Assembly: GCF_049608145.1 (NCBI RefSeq)
Contig: NZ_JBMYXF010000024.1
Coordinates: 1 to 43,408, forward strand
Length of the DNA: 43,408 nucleotides
From: Halocynthiibacter sp049608145
Lineage (GTDB): Bacteria; Pseudomonadota; Alphaproteobacteria; Rhodobacterales; Rhodobacteraceae
Direction: 5' to 3'
Under the pieces are notes generated by a model. That model ran no database searches and had not been told where the DNA came from. It saw only the letters and a list, made by a program, of their open reading frames with translations. The translations under genes and the position numbers were made by a program. Positions within the stretch are counted from its first letter, which is position 1. Every line of letters starts with the position of its first letter. This document shows, piece by piece, positions 24,859-32,639 of the stretch.

Positions 24859-25093
24859 CGTCTCGCCTCATCATCCATCCAAGCCATACAATCCACCAAG
24901 AAATTGCAAGTCCAAGCAATAAAGCCCAATTGGGAACACCGAATATTCGTCTGATCTGATTGTCGCCAGAATAAATGTCGCCAAGTATCATGGTTGTCAG
25001 GATGCCGAGGAACACCCATAGGGCGAATGGGCCAAGAAATTCAGTCCATACAAGTTCCTTGGCGATCCGTTTGACTTCCTTCCGCCAGTTCAT
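24845..25093 (-). CDS. Small two-helix membrane protein in the AAA operon
   Basis: An 82-residue protein with a basic N-terminus (NWRKEVKRIAKEL), two hydrophobic helices (about residues 22-38, FALWVFLGILTTMILG, and 56-75, WALLLGLAISWWIVWLGW) and a charged tail RRDDDES. The start shares an ATGA overlap with the stop of the coiled-coil gene (25090-25093), and its own end overlaps the next gene by 14 bases. Translation of the three is therefore coupled. It is more A/T-rich than its neighbours. It could anchor the soluble coiled-coil or AAA components to the membrane; no family is recognised. Confidence 0.7.
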   Translation of the reverse strand: MNWRKEVKRIAKELVWTEFLGPFALWVFLGILTTMILGDIYSGDNQIRRIFGVPNWALLLGLAISWWIVWLGWMMRRDDDES

Positions 25094-26163
25094 CCGCCGT
25101 AGAGGTTTTTATCGTGTTTCTCTACGATCTTCTCGAAACGACGTGCAAAACGCTCATCAGATTTCGCTTTGGCTTCCAGAACTTCGCGCGCAAAGACCAT
25201 GTGATCTTCGTGCTTTTCCATCATCTCGGCCATACGCTGATTGGTGGCAGAACCGATGGCGGCCATGGCGGTTTGGGCTTTTTGGTCTGTTTCGACGCCG
25301 ATTTCGTTGATTTGGTGGGCAACGTCTTGTTGTTGCGCGGTTTTCAAAGAACTTGTCAGGGCTTCATACAGAACCACACGTTGTTTGGTGTCTGTTTGCA
25401 GTTTGTTGATCAGAACCATCTGGGTCGCGGCTTGGTTCTGAAGTGAATCAACCCAAGTTTTACCCTTTTCGATGTAGCGTTCCAGGGTTTGGGATTTTGC
25501 AATCTTAACCTGTTCTTCTTGAACCATCGCGTTGTAACGTTCGTTCAGTGCAGCCAGTTCCGTTTCCAGTTTGGTGCGCGCAGCAGCATCCTGTTCTACG
25601 GCAATTTTGTTTTCAAGTTCGATCATCTTCGGGTCCATGCCCTGGATTTCCGCCTTGAGGGTTTCAAGTTCACCCACGGACATTTCACGTTCGTCTAGGG
25701 TTTCGGTCAGGTTGGCAGAGACCTTGTCTTTCTGTTCGTTCAGCACATTCAGCTGGCCTTCCAGAAGCTTTACGATCACATCAGATTTGGAAATCAGATC
25801 CTGCAGTTTATCATCAACAGATGCCGTGCGCATCCGTTCCTGACGCATGCTTTCGGATTTGCCTTTTGAGAAAATGCCAACGAAGGTTTCCCAACCGGTT
25901 TTGGTCCGCATTTCATCAAATTCTTTGGAGAACCCAGCGGTGACGTCATCCAGCCCCATGATGAGTTCGGCGATGTTAGAATTCATCAGTTCCGTATGAG
26001 AATGCACATCTTCAAGCGATGCATTTTCAATGTCGATGTCACTTTCCCCCGCTTTCATTTTTGCGCGGGCGGTTTCGATGCGGCTTGTGATTGCCTCGAT
26101 CTGGGCCTGTGCCTCTGAAACCTGTTGCTGGCTTTGCTGAATCTGCGTGTTAAAATCGGCCAT
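25090..26163 (-). CDS. Long coiled-coil protein, first gene of the AAA operon
   Basis: A 357-residue, almost entirely helical protein rich in Gln, Glu and Lys, beginning MADFNTQIQQSQQQVSEAQ. It has long heptad-patterned segments at about 5-45, 130-250 and 290-350, and a short break near residues 85-110 (KTGWETFVGIFSKGKSESMRQ). No signal peptide or membrane helix. AGGGAG precedes ATG 26163. The helical, coiled-coil nature and the segment SLQNQAATQMVLINKLQTD faintly recall TelA/PspA-like proteins, but I cannot assign it to either. As the first cistron it may scaffold or be remodelled by the AAA ATPase encoded downstream; that is inference. Confidence 0.75.
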   Translation of the reverse strand: MADFNTQIQQSQQQVSEAQAQIEAITSRIETARAKMKAGESDIDIENASLEDVHSHTELMNSNIAELIMGLDDVTAGFSKEFDEMRTKTGWETFVGIFSKGKSESMRQERMRTASVDDKLQDLISKSDVIVKLLEGQLNVLNEQKDKVSANLTETLDEREMSVGELETLKAEIQGMDPKMIELENKIAVEQDAAARTKLETELAALNERYNAMVQEEQVKIAKSQTLERYIEKGKTWVDSLQNQAATQMVLINKLQTDTKQRVVLYEALTSSLKTAQQQDVAHQINEIGVETDQKAQTAMAAIGSATNQRMAEMMEKHEDHMVFAREVLEAKAKSDERFARRFEKIVEKHDKNLYGG

Positions 26164-26242
26164 TGTGCTCCCTAATCCATTTACTACTGCACCTAATATA
26201 GGTCTGATAACGGAATTTTGAAGGGAAGGGCAGGGGAAATTG

Positions 26243-26278
26243 CCGGTTGCCTGCGTTTGTTTCAAGGCACGCAACCGG
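26243..26278 (-). terminator. Hairpin between the HAD phosphatase gene and the AAA operon
   Basis: The inverted repeat CCGGTTGC/GCAACCGG (26243-26250 with 26271-26278) encloses a partly paired 20-base loop, just after the HAD gene and before the coiled-coil gene. There is no T-run, so it is a weak terminator candidate. If functional it separates the two transcripts. Confidence 0.35.
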
Positions 26279-26294
26279 GGGGCGTGTTGGGGTA

Positions 26295-26999
26295 TTAGTC
26301 TTGCGCGTCTGCTTGCAGCCATGCGGGGATATGGCTGATGTCTGGCAGAACGACATCAGCAAAGGGGGCCAGTTCTTCTGTCAGGGCGACACCGGTGAGA
26401 ACGGCAATGGTTTTCATACCTGCCGCGCGGCCGGATTGTAGATCATGCAGGCTGTCGCCAACCATCGCACAGCGGGCCGGATCGACACCCACATGTTTTG
26501 CGAAAACCAGCAGCCCATCCGGCGCTGGTTTTGGTGTGTGGCCACTGTCAGCCCCCAGGACGAGATCAAAATCTTCACGCACACCAGCGTGTTGCAGATT
26601 GGCATATGCAGGTTCGAGCGTGTCATTGGTACAGACGCCAAGCTTCAGGCCCATATCGCGAAAGGTCTTCAGCAAAGGTGGCAATGGGGTGACTTCGACC
26701 GGGATCACTTCGGTCGCGATCCGGTTGATTGTTGTGTAAAGCCAATCTGCGTCAAAGTCGGGGCGCAGTTCGCGGGCTTTGGCCACGATTTCATGGGGGG
26801 TGCCTGCGATGATCACAGACCCGGCCTGAAATTTCCCCGTTTCGGCGTCGACACCCATATGATCGCCAAGGGCTTTTGCCTCTGCTGGGGTTGCTGTGAT
26901 TTCAGCCAATGCGCGCACAGCCCATTGCCCCCACGTGCCCTCAAAATCAAAAAGCGTACCATCTTTATCGAATAAAAGTGCCCCGACGTCTTGTGCCAT
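26295..26999 (-). CDS. HAD-superfamily phosphatase, phosphoglycolate phosphatase-like
   Basis: A 234-residue HAD hydrolase with all four motifs: nucleophile block LLFDKDGTLFD (about 8-18), motif II VCTNDT, the motif III lysine in HTPKPAPDG, and motif IV VGDSLHDLQSG. The cap between motifs I and II is helical, as in the phosphoglycolate phosphatase (Gph) group. Lys at the second position after the nucleophile Asp and the motif IV pattern favour a phosphatase over a haloacid dehalogenase, so it should not be counted as part of the neighbouring dehalogenation system. ATG 26999 diverges from the MarR gene. Its exact substrate cannot be read from the sequence. Confidence 0.88.
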   Translation of the reverse strand: MAQDVGALLFDKDGTLFDFEGTWGQWAVRALAEITATPAEAKALGDHMGVDAETGKFQAGSVIIAGTPHEIVAKARELRPDFDADWLYTTINRIATEVIPVEVTPLPPLLKTFRDMGLKLGVCTNDTLEPAYANLQHAGVREDFDLVLGADSGHTPKPAPDGLLVFAKHVGVDPARCAMVGDSLHDLQSGRAAGMKTIAVLTGVALTEELAPFADVVLPDISHIPAWLQADAQD

Positions 27000-27078
27000 G
27001 ATGCCTCCTTAGTCGCCCTGGTGGGCGTTTTCGTTTGTGAATGCTTAGGCCCGGGCTTTCTGTAATGCCAGAAAATTC

Positions 27079-27110
27079 TTGACGTGAATCAAACAAGTTG
27101 ACATTGTCAA
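27079..27110 (+). promoter_or_regulatory. Candidate promoter with palindromic operator directly before the marR gene
   Basis: TTGACG (27079-27084) lies 17 bases before CATTGT (27102-27107). A perfect dyad TTGACA-T-TGTCAA (27098-27110) covers the -10 region and ends five bases before the ATG. Transcription would begin at about 27114-27116, giving a leaderless or nearly leaderless message, which fits the absence of a Shine-Dalgarno sequence. The dyad is a natural MarR-type operator. Inferred from pattern. Confidence 0.5.
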
Positions 27111-27115
27111 TTACC

Positions 27116-27565
27116 ATGAGTGACACATATGACCTCCACGCTTCGCTGGGCTATCAGATGTCCGTGACCGCGCGCCTATTGGAACGTGGCTTTGAAACGC
27201 GTCTGAAAGAGATCGGCCTGACCCGTATCACCTGGTGTATTTTGCTGGCTGCTGGGCCGCAGCGCTTGTCGCAACCTTCTGATATCGCTGATTTTGTTGG
27301 GATCGATCGCACTGCTACGTCCCGGGCACTTCGTCAGATGGAAACGGCTGGGCTGATTGCGCGGATTGGCGGCGACAAAGACAAACGTACGACATTTGTT
27401 GGTCTGACACCTGATGCGGAACATAAGCTGGAACAGGCCAGCCAGCATGCGCAGCAAAACGCCGGATACTTTGAGGACAAGCTGACGAAGGATGAAAGCA
27501 GTACGCTGCGTGCCCTTCTGGTCAAACTGCGGGCGGATGAAGACGATCCGTTGCAGCGCCTCTGA
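27116..27565 (+). CDS. MarR-family regulator upstream of the reductive dehalogenase
   Basis: A 149-residue MarR regulator. The winged helix region includes QPSDIADFVGIDRTATSRALRQM (recognition helix, shown in part) and the wing GGDKDKRTTFVGLTPDAE. Dimerisation helices lie at both ends. It reads toward the dehalogenase gene, which begins 36 bases after its stop, so the two form one transcription unit. A perfect 13-base dyad directly upstream is a probable autoregulatory operator. The simplest model is repression released by a halogenated aromatic ligand, as MarR proteins often sense phenolic compounds; that is inference. ATG 27116 is chosen over TTG 27098, which would place the operator inside the coding region. 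Confidence 0.9.
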   Translation: MSDTYDLHASLGYQMSVTARLLERGFETRLKEIGLTRITWCILLAAGPQRLSQPSDIADFVGIDRTATSRALRQMETAGLIARIGGDKDKRTTFVGLTPDAEHKLEQASQHAQQNAGYFEDKLTKDESSTLRALLVKLRADEDDPLQRL

Positions 27566-27600
27566 TTTTCACCCCATTCGCCAGCCGGAGACCACGATCC

Positions 27601-30600
27601 ATGGGCAAGCTATTTTCCTACAAAAACCGTCCGTTCCATCAGGGGGCTTACCCGCTGGAAAAACTTACACGCGTGCCAACGGCCCTTGGGGTTGATCAGC
27701 TTGGTCCGCAGACGGATTTGTCGTTTCGTCGTCCGGATGATCCCCTGTCTATTGTGAATGCGATGCAGGAATATCAGGCGATGTTGGATGCAACACGCGA
27801 AGGTTTGGTGAAAAAAGAGATTGCAGAAATTCCTACGGATTTGCAGGACCGGAGCGATCATTTGAAAAGTTTCGCTTACTTCTGTGATACGCCCATGGTT
27901 GGCGTTTGTGCGATTCCACCGGGGGCTTGGTTGGGCGAAAGCGTGTCGAACCCGGATGTGGATCGGCTGGAGCATAAGCTTGAAACCATGCAGGTGAAAA
28001 CGCTTGCTGCTGGGGTGGATGTGGTGATGGCAAACCTGCGCGAAGCGCTGCGCACGCCGAACCCTGATTGCCACCATCATACCCATGCGATTGTACTGAT
28101 GTATGATCATCAGCGCGACCCACGTGTGGATGAGGCCGGCAGCGATTGGATCCATGAAGCCCATGAACAACGTGCGGCCCTACGGGGGATGGAAACAGCC
28201 GTTACGCTGGCCAGTTATATCCGATCTCTGGGTCATGATGCCCGGGCGCATTCTATGGCGGCGACAGATGTTCATCTAAATCGCCTGGCGCTGGAAAGTG
28301 GCCTTGCAGCTGTTGAAAATGGGCAACTGAAGAACCCGTTCATTGGTGAAGGTTTCACTATTTCCGTTGTGACCACCACGCTGGAGATGGCGCCGGATCA
28401 ACCCATAGCACCAGGGCAAAGCGGTGGCATATCCTGGACGCAGGGTTTGGGAAAACAAGCAAAGAATGCAAAGAACCGTGATCCATTTGCTAAGCGTGAT
28501 TATGTCAAGGGCGCACATCCGTTTGAAACCTTGAAACGTGTAGACGACACGACAACCTATATTGACGCCGTGAACGTTGCCCGCGTGCCAAAACGTGCCA
28601 ATATGTTTGCGCGCAGTCTGTTTGGCGACCTAGGGAAACATGTTCAAGAGGGGGCCAAGAACGGCAACTTTATGCGGAAATCTGCATCAGCCTTTGCCTT
28701 CCGCCCTTCACTTGGTGCCTTTATTTTGCTGCAGGATGGCGAGGCGGCAGAGGTGCATCCCTCCACCCTGAACCCGGACACTAACGCAGCCAACATTAAG
28801 GCGGCCCTGTACTGGCTTGGCGTCGATGCCTGTGGCCTCTCGGCCTGTCCTGATTTTGCCTATTATTCCCATGATGCCGCGGGGCAGGCGATCACGCCAT
28901 ATCATGACAACGCCATTTCCATGGTGATTGATCAGGGGCATGAAACCATGGAAGGCGCATCTGGCGATGACTGGATCGCCTGTGCCCAATCCATGCGGGC
29001 CTATTTGCGGTTTTCTTTGTTGGGCGGCGTTTTGGCTGAACACATTCGTCGTCTTGGCTACACGGCGCGCGTGCATAGTGTGATGGATGATGAAGTTTTA
29101 CATCCACCGCTGTTGCTTCTCGCAGGGCTGGGGGAAGTTTCGCGTATTGGTGAAGTCATTCTCAATCCTTTCCTAGGGCCGCGCTTGAAATCGGGTGTCG
29201 TCACCACGAACATGCCAATGACCCACGACAAGCCGATTGATTTCGGCCTGCAGAAATTCTGCGAGGCTTGCAACAAATGTGCCCGCGAATGTCCGTCTGG
29301 TGCCATCACCGCCGGGCCAAAGTTGATGTTCAACGGCTATGAGATCTGGAAATCCGACAGTCAGAAATGCACAACCTACCGCATCACCAACAAAAACGGG
29401 GCCATGTGCGGGCGCTGCATGAAGACCTGTCCATGGAACCTTGAAGGCCTGTTCAAGGAAGAACCCTTTCGCAAACTTGCGATGACGGCACCGGGATCAG
29501 CAAAGCTGTTGGCGAAACTGGATGACTTTGTCGGCAATGGTGAGGTTGTTTCTGGCAAAAAATGGTGGTGGGATCTTGAGATGCTAGATGACGGTGCTTA
29601 CCGCTCTCCAGCACACCCGGTGAATTCACGTGCCCTGCAGAAAGATCTGGATCTGAAATATGAAGATCAGACGCTGGCGGTTTACCCTGCCCCGCTTGCG
29701 CCGCCGCCCTGGGGCTGGCCCGCACCAATGGATCGTGAGGCTGGGATTGAAGCTTACGCAGATATGATCACCGCGGATGAACATAAAACACGTCGCGCAC
29801 AGGGCACACCGCCGGAACACATCTATACCGCTGACAAAGCTGACAGTCCGGTGATACCGGTTGTGATTTCAAAAGCTGAGAAAATGACATCAGGCGTCAC
29901 GAAATATGAATTCTCTAGGCCTGATGGGGCAGATCTGCCTCCGCTTACGGCAGGGGCCCATATTGATGTGGTCGTCGCGCCTGAGTTTTTCCGGCAATAT
30001 TCCCTGTCTGGTGATCCGGCGGATTGCAGCAAGTATCAGATCGCGGTTTTGCGCGAAGACGAAGGGCGCGGCGGTTCCAAACTTATGCACCGGATCTTTG
30101 AAGAAGGGCGAAAAGTTTTCATCTCGCACCCGATCAACCATTTTCCGCTGGCAGAGGATGCAAAGTTCACCTTTCTCATGGGCGGTGGCATTGGTGTGAC
30201 CCCGATGATTGCCATGGCACATCGTTTACATGCCTTAGGTCGTGACTTCGCGCTGCATTATTCTTGTTCCAAACGCGAAAACGCGGGCTTTCTGAAGGAT
30301 CTGCCAAAGATGCCATGGGCTGATAAGGTGCATCTGCATTTTTCCGATGAAGACACGCGTGCCGATCTGAACGCACTTTTGCAGTATAGTGAAGGGATGC
30401 ACACCTATACCTGTGGCCCAGAAGCGTACATGAATGGCGTTATGGACGCTGCAAAAGCAGGCGGTTTTCCGGAAGATGCACGCCATCTGGAATATTTTGC
30501 CGTGCCCGAAGCGCCGGAATATGAAAATCACAACTTTACCCTGAAACTTGCTAAATCTGGCAAGGTCATTGAAGTGAAAGCGGATGAATCCCCTACGGAT

Positions 30601-30795
30601 GCCATTCTGGCTGCTGGGGTGCATATCGATGTGAAATGTTCAGATGGGTTATGCGGCGTTTGCAAATGCGGGTTGATTTCAGGCGAGGTGGAACATCGCG
30701 ATTTTGTGCTATCCAATAAAGATCGGGAAACCTCGGTGATCCTTTGTCAGTCCCGCGCGGGTAAGCCAGATGGGGTGATCGAAGTTGATTTATAG
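27601..30795 (+). CDS. Self-sufficient catabolic reductive dehalogenase: tandem RdhA-like domains, two [4Fe-4S] motifs, flavin/NAD(P) reductase and [2Fe-2S] ferredoxin
   Basis: A 1064-residue fusion. Residues 1-300 and 304-550 are two copies of the same domain (GAYPLEKLTRV and GAHPFETLKRV; later LASYIRSLGHDARAHS and LAEHIRRLGYTARVHS). The second is probably the cobalamin-binding catalytic copy, with a Tyr pair at 421-422 as candidate acid. Two cluster motifs follow, C554-x2-C-x2-C-x3-C and C590-x12-C603-x2-C-x3-C610. Then comes a phthalate-dioxygenase-reductase-like module with RQYSLSG (798), GGGIGVTP (861) and CGP (938), and a plant-type ferredoxin with C1013, C1018, C1021 and C1049. No Tat signal is present, so it is cytoplasmic. 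This matches the aerobic BhbA/NpRdhA class, which removes bromine or chlorine from phenolic acids using NAD(P)H. GGAG precedes ATG 27601. Confidence 0.93.
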   Translation: MGKLFSYKNRPFHQGAYPLEKLTRVPTALGVDQLGPQTDLSFRRPDDPLSIVNAMQEYQAMLDATREGLVKKEIAEIPTDLQDRSDHLKSFAYFCDTPMVGVCAIPPGAWLGESVSNPDVDRLEHKLETMQVKTLAAGVDVVMANLREALRTPNPDCHHHTHAIVLMYDHQRDPRVDEAGSDWIHEAHEQRAALRGMETAVTLASYIRSLGHDARAHSMAATDVHLNRLALESGLAAVENGQLKNPFIGEGFTISVVTTTLEMAPDQPIAPGQSGGISWTQGLGKQAKNAKNRDPFAKRDYVKGAHPFETLKRVDDTTTYIDAVNVARVPKRANMFARSLFGDLGKHVQEGAKNGNFMRKSASAFAFRPSLGAFILLQDGEAAEVHPSTLNPDTNAANIKAALYWLGVDACGLSACPDFAYYSHDAAGQAITPYHDNAISMVIDQGHETMEGASGDDWIACAQSMRAYLRFSLLGGVLAEHIRRLGYTARVHSVMDDEVLHPPLLLLAGLGEVSRIGEVILNPFLGPRLKSGVVTTNMPMTHDKPIDFGLQKFCEACNKCARECPSGAITAGPKLMFNGYEIWKSDSQKCTTYRITNKNGAMCGRCMKTCPWNLEGLFKEEPFRKLAMTAPGSAKLLAKLDDFVGNGEVVSGKKWWWDLEMLDDGAYRSPAHPVNSRALQKDLDLKYEDQTLAVYPAPLAPPPWGWPAPMDREAGIEAYADMITADEHKTRRAQGTPPEHIYTADKADSPVIPVVISKAEKMTSGVTKYEFSRPDGADLPPLTAGAHIDVVVAPEFFRQYSLSGDPADCSKYQIAVLREDEGRGGSKLMHRIFEEGRKVFISHPINHFPLAEDAKFTFLMGGGIGVTPMIAMAHRLHALGRDFALHYSCSKRENAGFLKDLPKMPWADKVHLHFSDEDTRADLNALLQYSEGMHTYTCGPEAYMNGVMDAAKAGGFPEDARHLEYFAVPEAPEYENHNFTLKLAKSGKVIEVKADESPTDAILAAGVHIDVKCSDGLCGVCKCGLISGEVEHRDFVLSNKDRETSVILCQSRAGKPDGVIEVDL

Positions 30796-30803
30796 GCAGA
30801 GAA

Positions 30804-30835
30804 TCACCAGAAAAAGGGTTACCCATTTCTGGTGA
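30804..30835. terminator. Hairpin between converging dehalogenase and DUF3572 genes
   Basis: A perfect 10-base-pair inverted repeat (30804-30813 with 30826-30835, TCACCAGAAA and its complement) starts eight bases after the dehalogenase stop and ends just before the stop of the opposing gene. The loop contains a small GGG/CCC helix. It lacks a T-run on either strand but is well placed for both genes. Confidence 0.6.
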
Positions 30836-30840
30836 GTTGA

Positions 30841-31125
30841 TCACGTCCAGTTAATAACTTCGCCACCTGGAAGACTCATCCGGGCCTTCATCACCGTGTC
30901 ATATGGCAGGTTGATGGCGTCGCAAAACTGTGTGACCCAGGCGTCATCCATCAGAAAAAAATCTAACACAGATCCTAAAAACTCTGTGTTACCAGCCTGT
31001 TGGCGCAGATCGTCCTGGGATGCACCGCTTGCTCCAAGGAACACCGGCAGCAGCTCTTCATTGCCAACAATCCATGCCAATGCTTGTAAACCAATTGTCT
31101 CGGCGGACTCCTGCGTCATCGTCAT
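30841..31125 (-). CDS. DUF3572 family protein
   Basis: A 94-residue protein that I recognise as DUF3572, a small alphaproteobacterial family of unknown function. The sequence contains ESAETIGLQALAWIVGNEELL, LPVFLGASGAS, LDFFLMDDAWV and LPGGEVINW at the C-terminus, all typical of the family. The start at ATG 31125, or 31119 three residues... two codons later, gives the normal N-terminus; AAGGG lies upstream. The gene diverges from the pleD-like gene across 85 bases, an arrangement I associate with Rhodobacterales. No role can be deduced. Confidence 0.85.
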   Translation of the reverse strand: MTMTQESAETIGLQALAWIVGNEELLPVFLGASGASQDDLRQQAGNTEFLGSVLDFFLMDDAWVTQFCDAINLPYDTVMKARMSLPGGEVINWT

Positions 31126-31210
31126 TTTGTTAACCCTTGTTAAAGCATTTTTTAAGTATTCTGACAGACAAGCGATGAACAGTGAATTCGAGCAAGGCAG
31201 GAGGAAAAAA

Positions 31211-32632
31211 TTGGCAGGACGCATCCTCATAGTTGATGATGTCGCGACCAATCGCATCATGCTGAAGGTTCGCCTGACGGGGGCCTGCTATGATGTTGTT
31301 CAGGCGGACAGTGGAAGGGATGCGCTGATGATCGCGCGACTGGAACGTCCGAACCTGATCCTGCTGAACCACGATTTGCCTGACATGAATGGGGCCAGCG
31401 TATGTGAGGCGCTGTGCAAGGATCCGATGACACGCGGGATTCCGGTGGTGATGACTGTCGCCCAAACGGATAAAGATGCCCGCATCACCGCCTTACGTGC
31501 TGGTGCAGAGGATTATCTGACCAAGCCATTTGATGAGATGACCTTACTTGCCCGTGTGCGGAGCCTTTTGCGGGCTCGTGAAACCGAAAATGAACTGCGG
31601 ATGCGTGACGATACCTCACGTGAACTTGGGTTTGCAGAAGCCACACCTGTCTTTGTCAACCCAGCCATTGTTGCACTGGTTGGCGACAACCGAGACAGTA
31701 TTGCGTGGAAAGCGGGTTTGGGTGCATTGGGCCATCATCATCGCGTGAATGTTGTTGCCCAGGAAGATGCATTGGCTTGGCCTGCACCAGGATCGCCCGC
31801 GGAAACCACTGCCGTTGGTACAGCGGCCCAAACGCCTGATATTTTTGTTATTTCGGGTGATCTGAACAATCCGGATGAAGGTTTGCGGTTGTTGTCTGAA
31901 CTTCGATCCCGACCTGCAACGCGGCATGCGGGCATTATAATGGCCTTACGCCAAGATGCTGCGCAGCAAGCCGTGATTGCGTTGGATCTTGGTGCAAATG
32001 ATCTGATGTCTGGTGCATTTGATGCAGAAGAACTTAAGCTGAGGATTGATGCGCTTGCGGTGCGAAAACGTCGGTCGGATCAGTTGCGAAATTCGGTGCG
32101 TGATCGCCTGCGTCAGGCTATGCAGGATCCACTGACAAGTCTTTACAACCGCCGCTATGCATTTACGCATCTGGCCCGGATCAGCGATCATTCACGTAAT
32201 TCCGGCAATTCGTTTGCTGTCATGATGCTGGATATCGACCGATTCAAGCAGGTGAATGATACTTGGGGGCATCAGATCGGGGATCAGGTACTATGCGCGG
32301 TGGCGAAGCGGTTGCAGGAAAATATGCGAGATGTTGATCTTGTCGCCCGTATCGGGGGGGAAGAATTCCTGGTGGCAATGCCTGACACAGATATTGAACA
32401 GGCCCGTCGCGCTGCAGAACGTTTGCGCAGCTTGGTCGAAGAAGTGCCGGTATTGGCGGGCCCTGATGTGCCACCAATACATGTGACCCTTTCAATCGGG
32501 GTGTCCATGGGCGGGCAATGCGAAGGCGAGAACACACATCCTGAAGGCCTATTGAAACAAGCGGATATGGCGCTTTATGCATCTAAAAATCAGGGTAGAA
32601 ACACTGTCAGTTTTAATCTGAGTGCTGCGTAA
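31211..32632 (+). CDS. pleD: PleD-like diguanylate cyclase (two receiver domains and GGDEF) with Asn at the phospho-acceptor position
   Basis: A 473-residue response regulator with a receiver domain (about 1-125), a degenerate second receiver (about 140-285) and a GGDEF domain (about 300-470). It should make cyclic di-GMP from two GTP. The active site GGEEF is at 382-386 and the inhibitory RxxD site is R373-D376. The TTG at 31211 is chosen as start because AGGAGG lies six bases upstream and RILIVDD then sits at the normal PleD position; an upstream ATG at 31175 is less likely. With this start, residue 53, the PleD phospho-acceptor Asp, is Asn (LILLNHDLP). Lys (TKPFDE) is retained. The enzyme may be constitutively active or controlled without phosphorylation. 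Confidence 0.92.
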   Translation: MAGRILIVDDVATNRIMLKVRLTGACYDVVQADSGRDALMIARLERPNLILLNHDLPDMNGASVCEALCKDPMTRGIPVVMTVAQTDKDARITALRAGAEDYLTKPFDEMTLLARVRSLLRARETENELRMRDDTSRELGFAEATPVFVNPAIVALVGDNRDSIAWKAGLGALGHHHRVNVVAQEDALAWPAPGSPAETTAVGTAAQTPDIFVISGDLNNPDEGLRLLSELRSRPATRHAGIIMALRQDAAQQAVIALDLGANDLMSGAFDAEELKLRIDALAVRKRRSDQLRNSVRDRLRQAMQDPLTSLYNRRYAFTHLARISDHSRNSGNSFAVMMLDIDRFKQVNDTWGHQIGDQVLCAVAKRLQENMRDVDLVARIGGEEFLVAMPDTDIEQARRAAERLRSLVEEVPVLAGPDVPPIHVTLSIGVSMGGQCEGENTHPEGLLKQADMALYASKNQGRNTVSFNLSAA

Positions 32633-32639
32633 CTTCCAA

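Noticed and set aside
26295..26999. HAD protein as haloacid dehalogenase belonging to the reductive dehalogenase locus
   Set aside because: Motif I DKDGTL and the overall layout are those of HAD phosphatases; it is divergently transcribed and not part of the MarR-dehalogenase unit.
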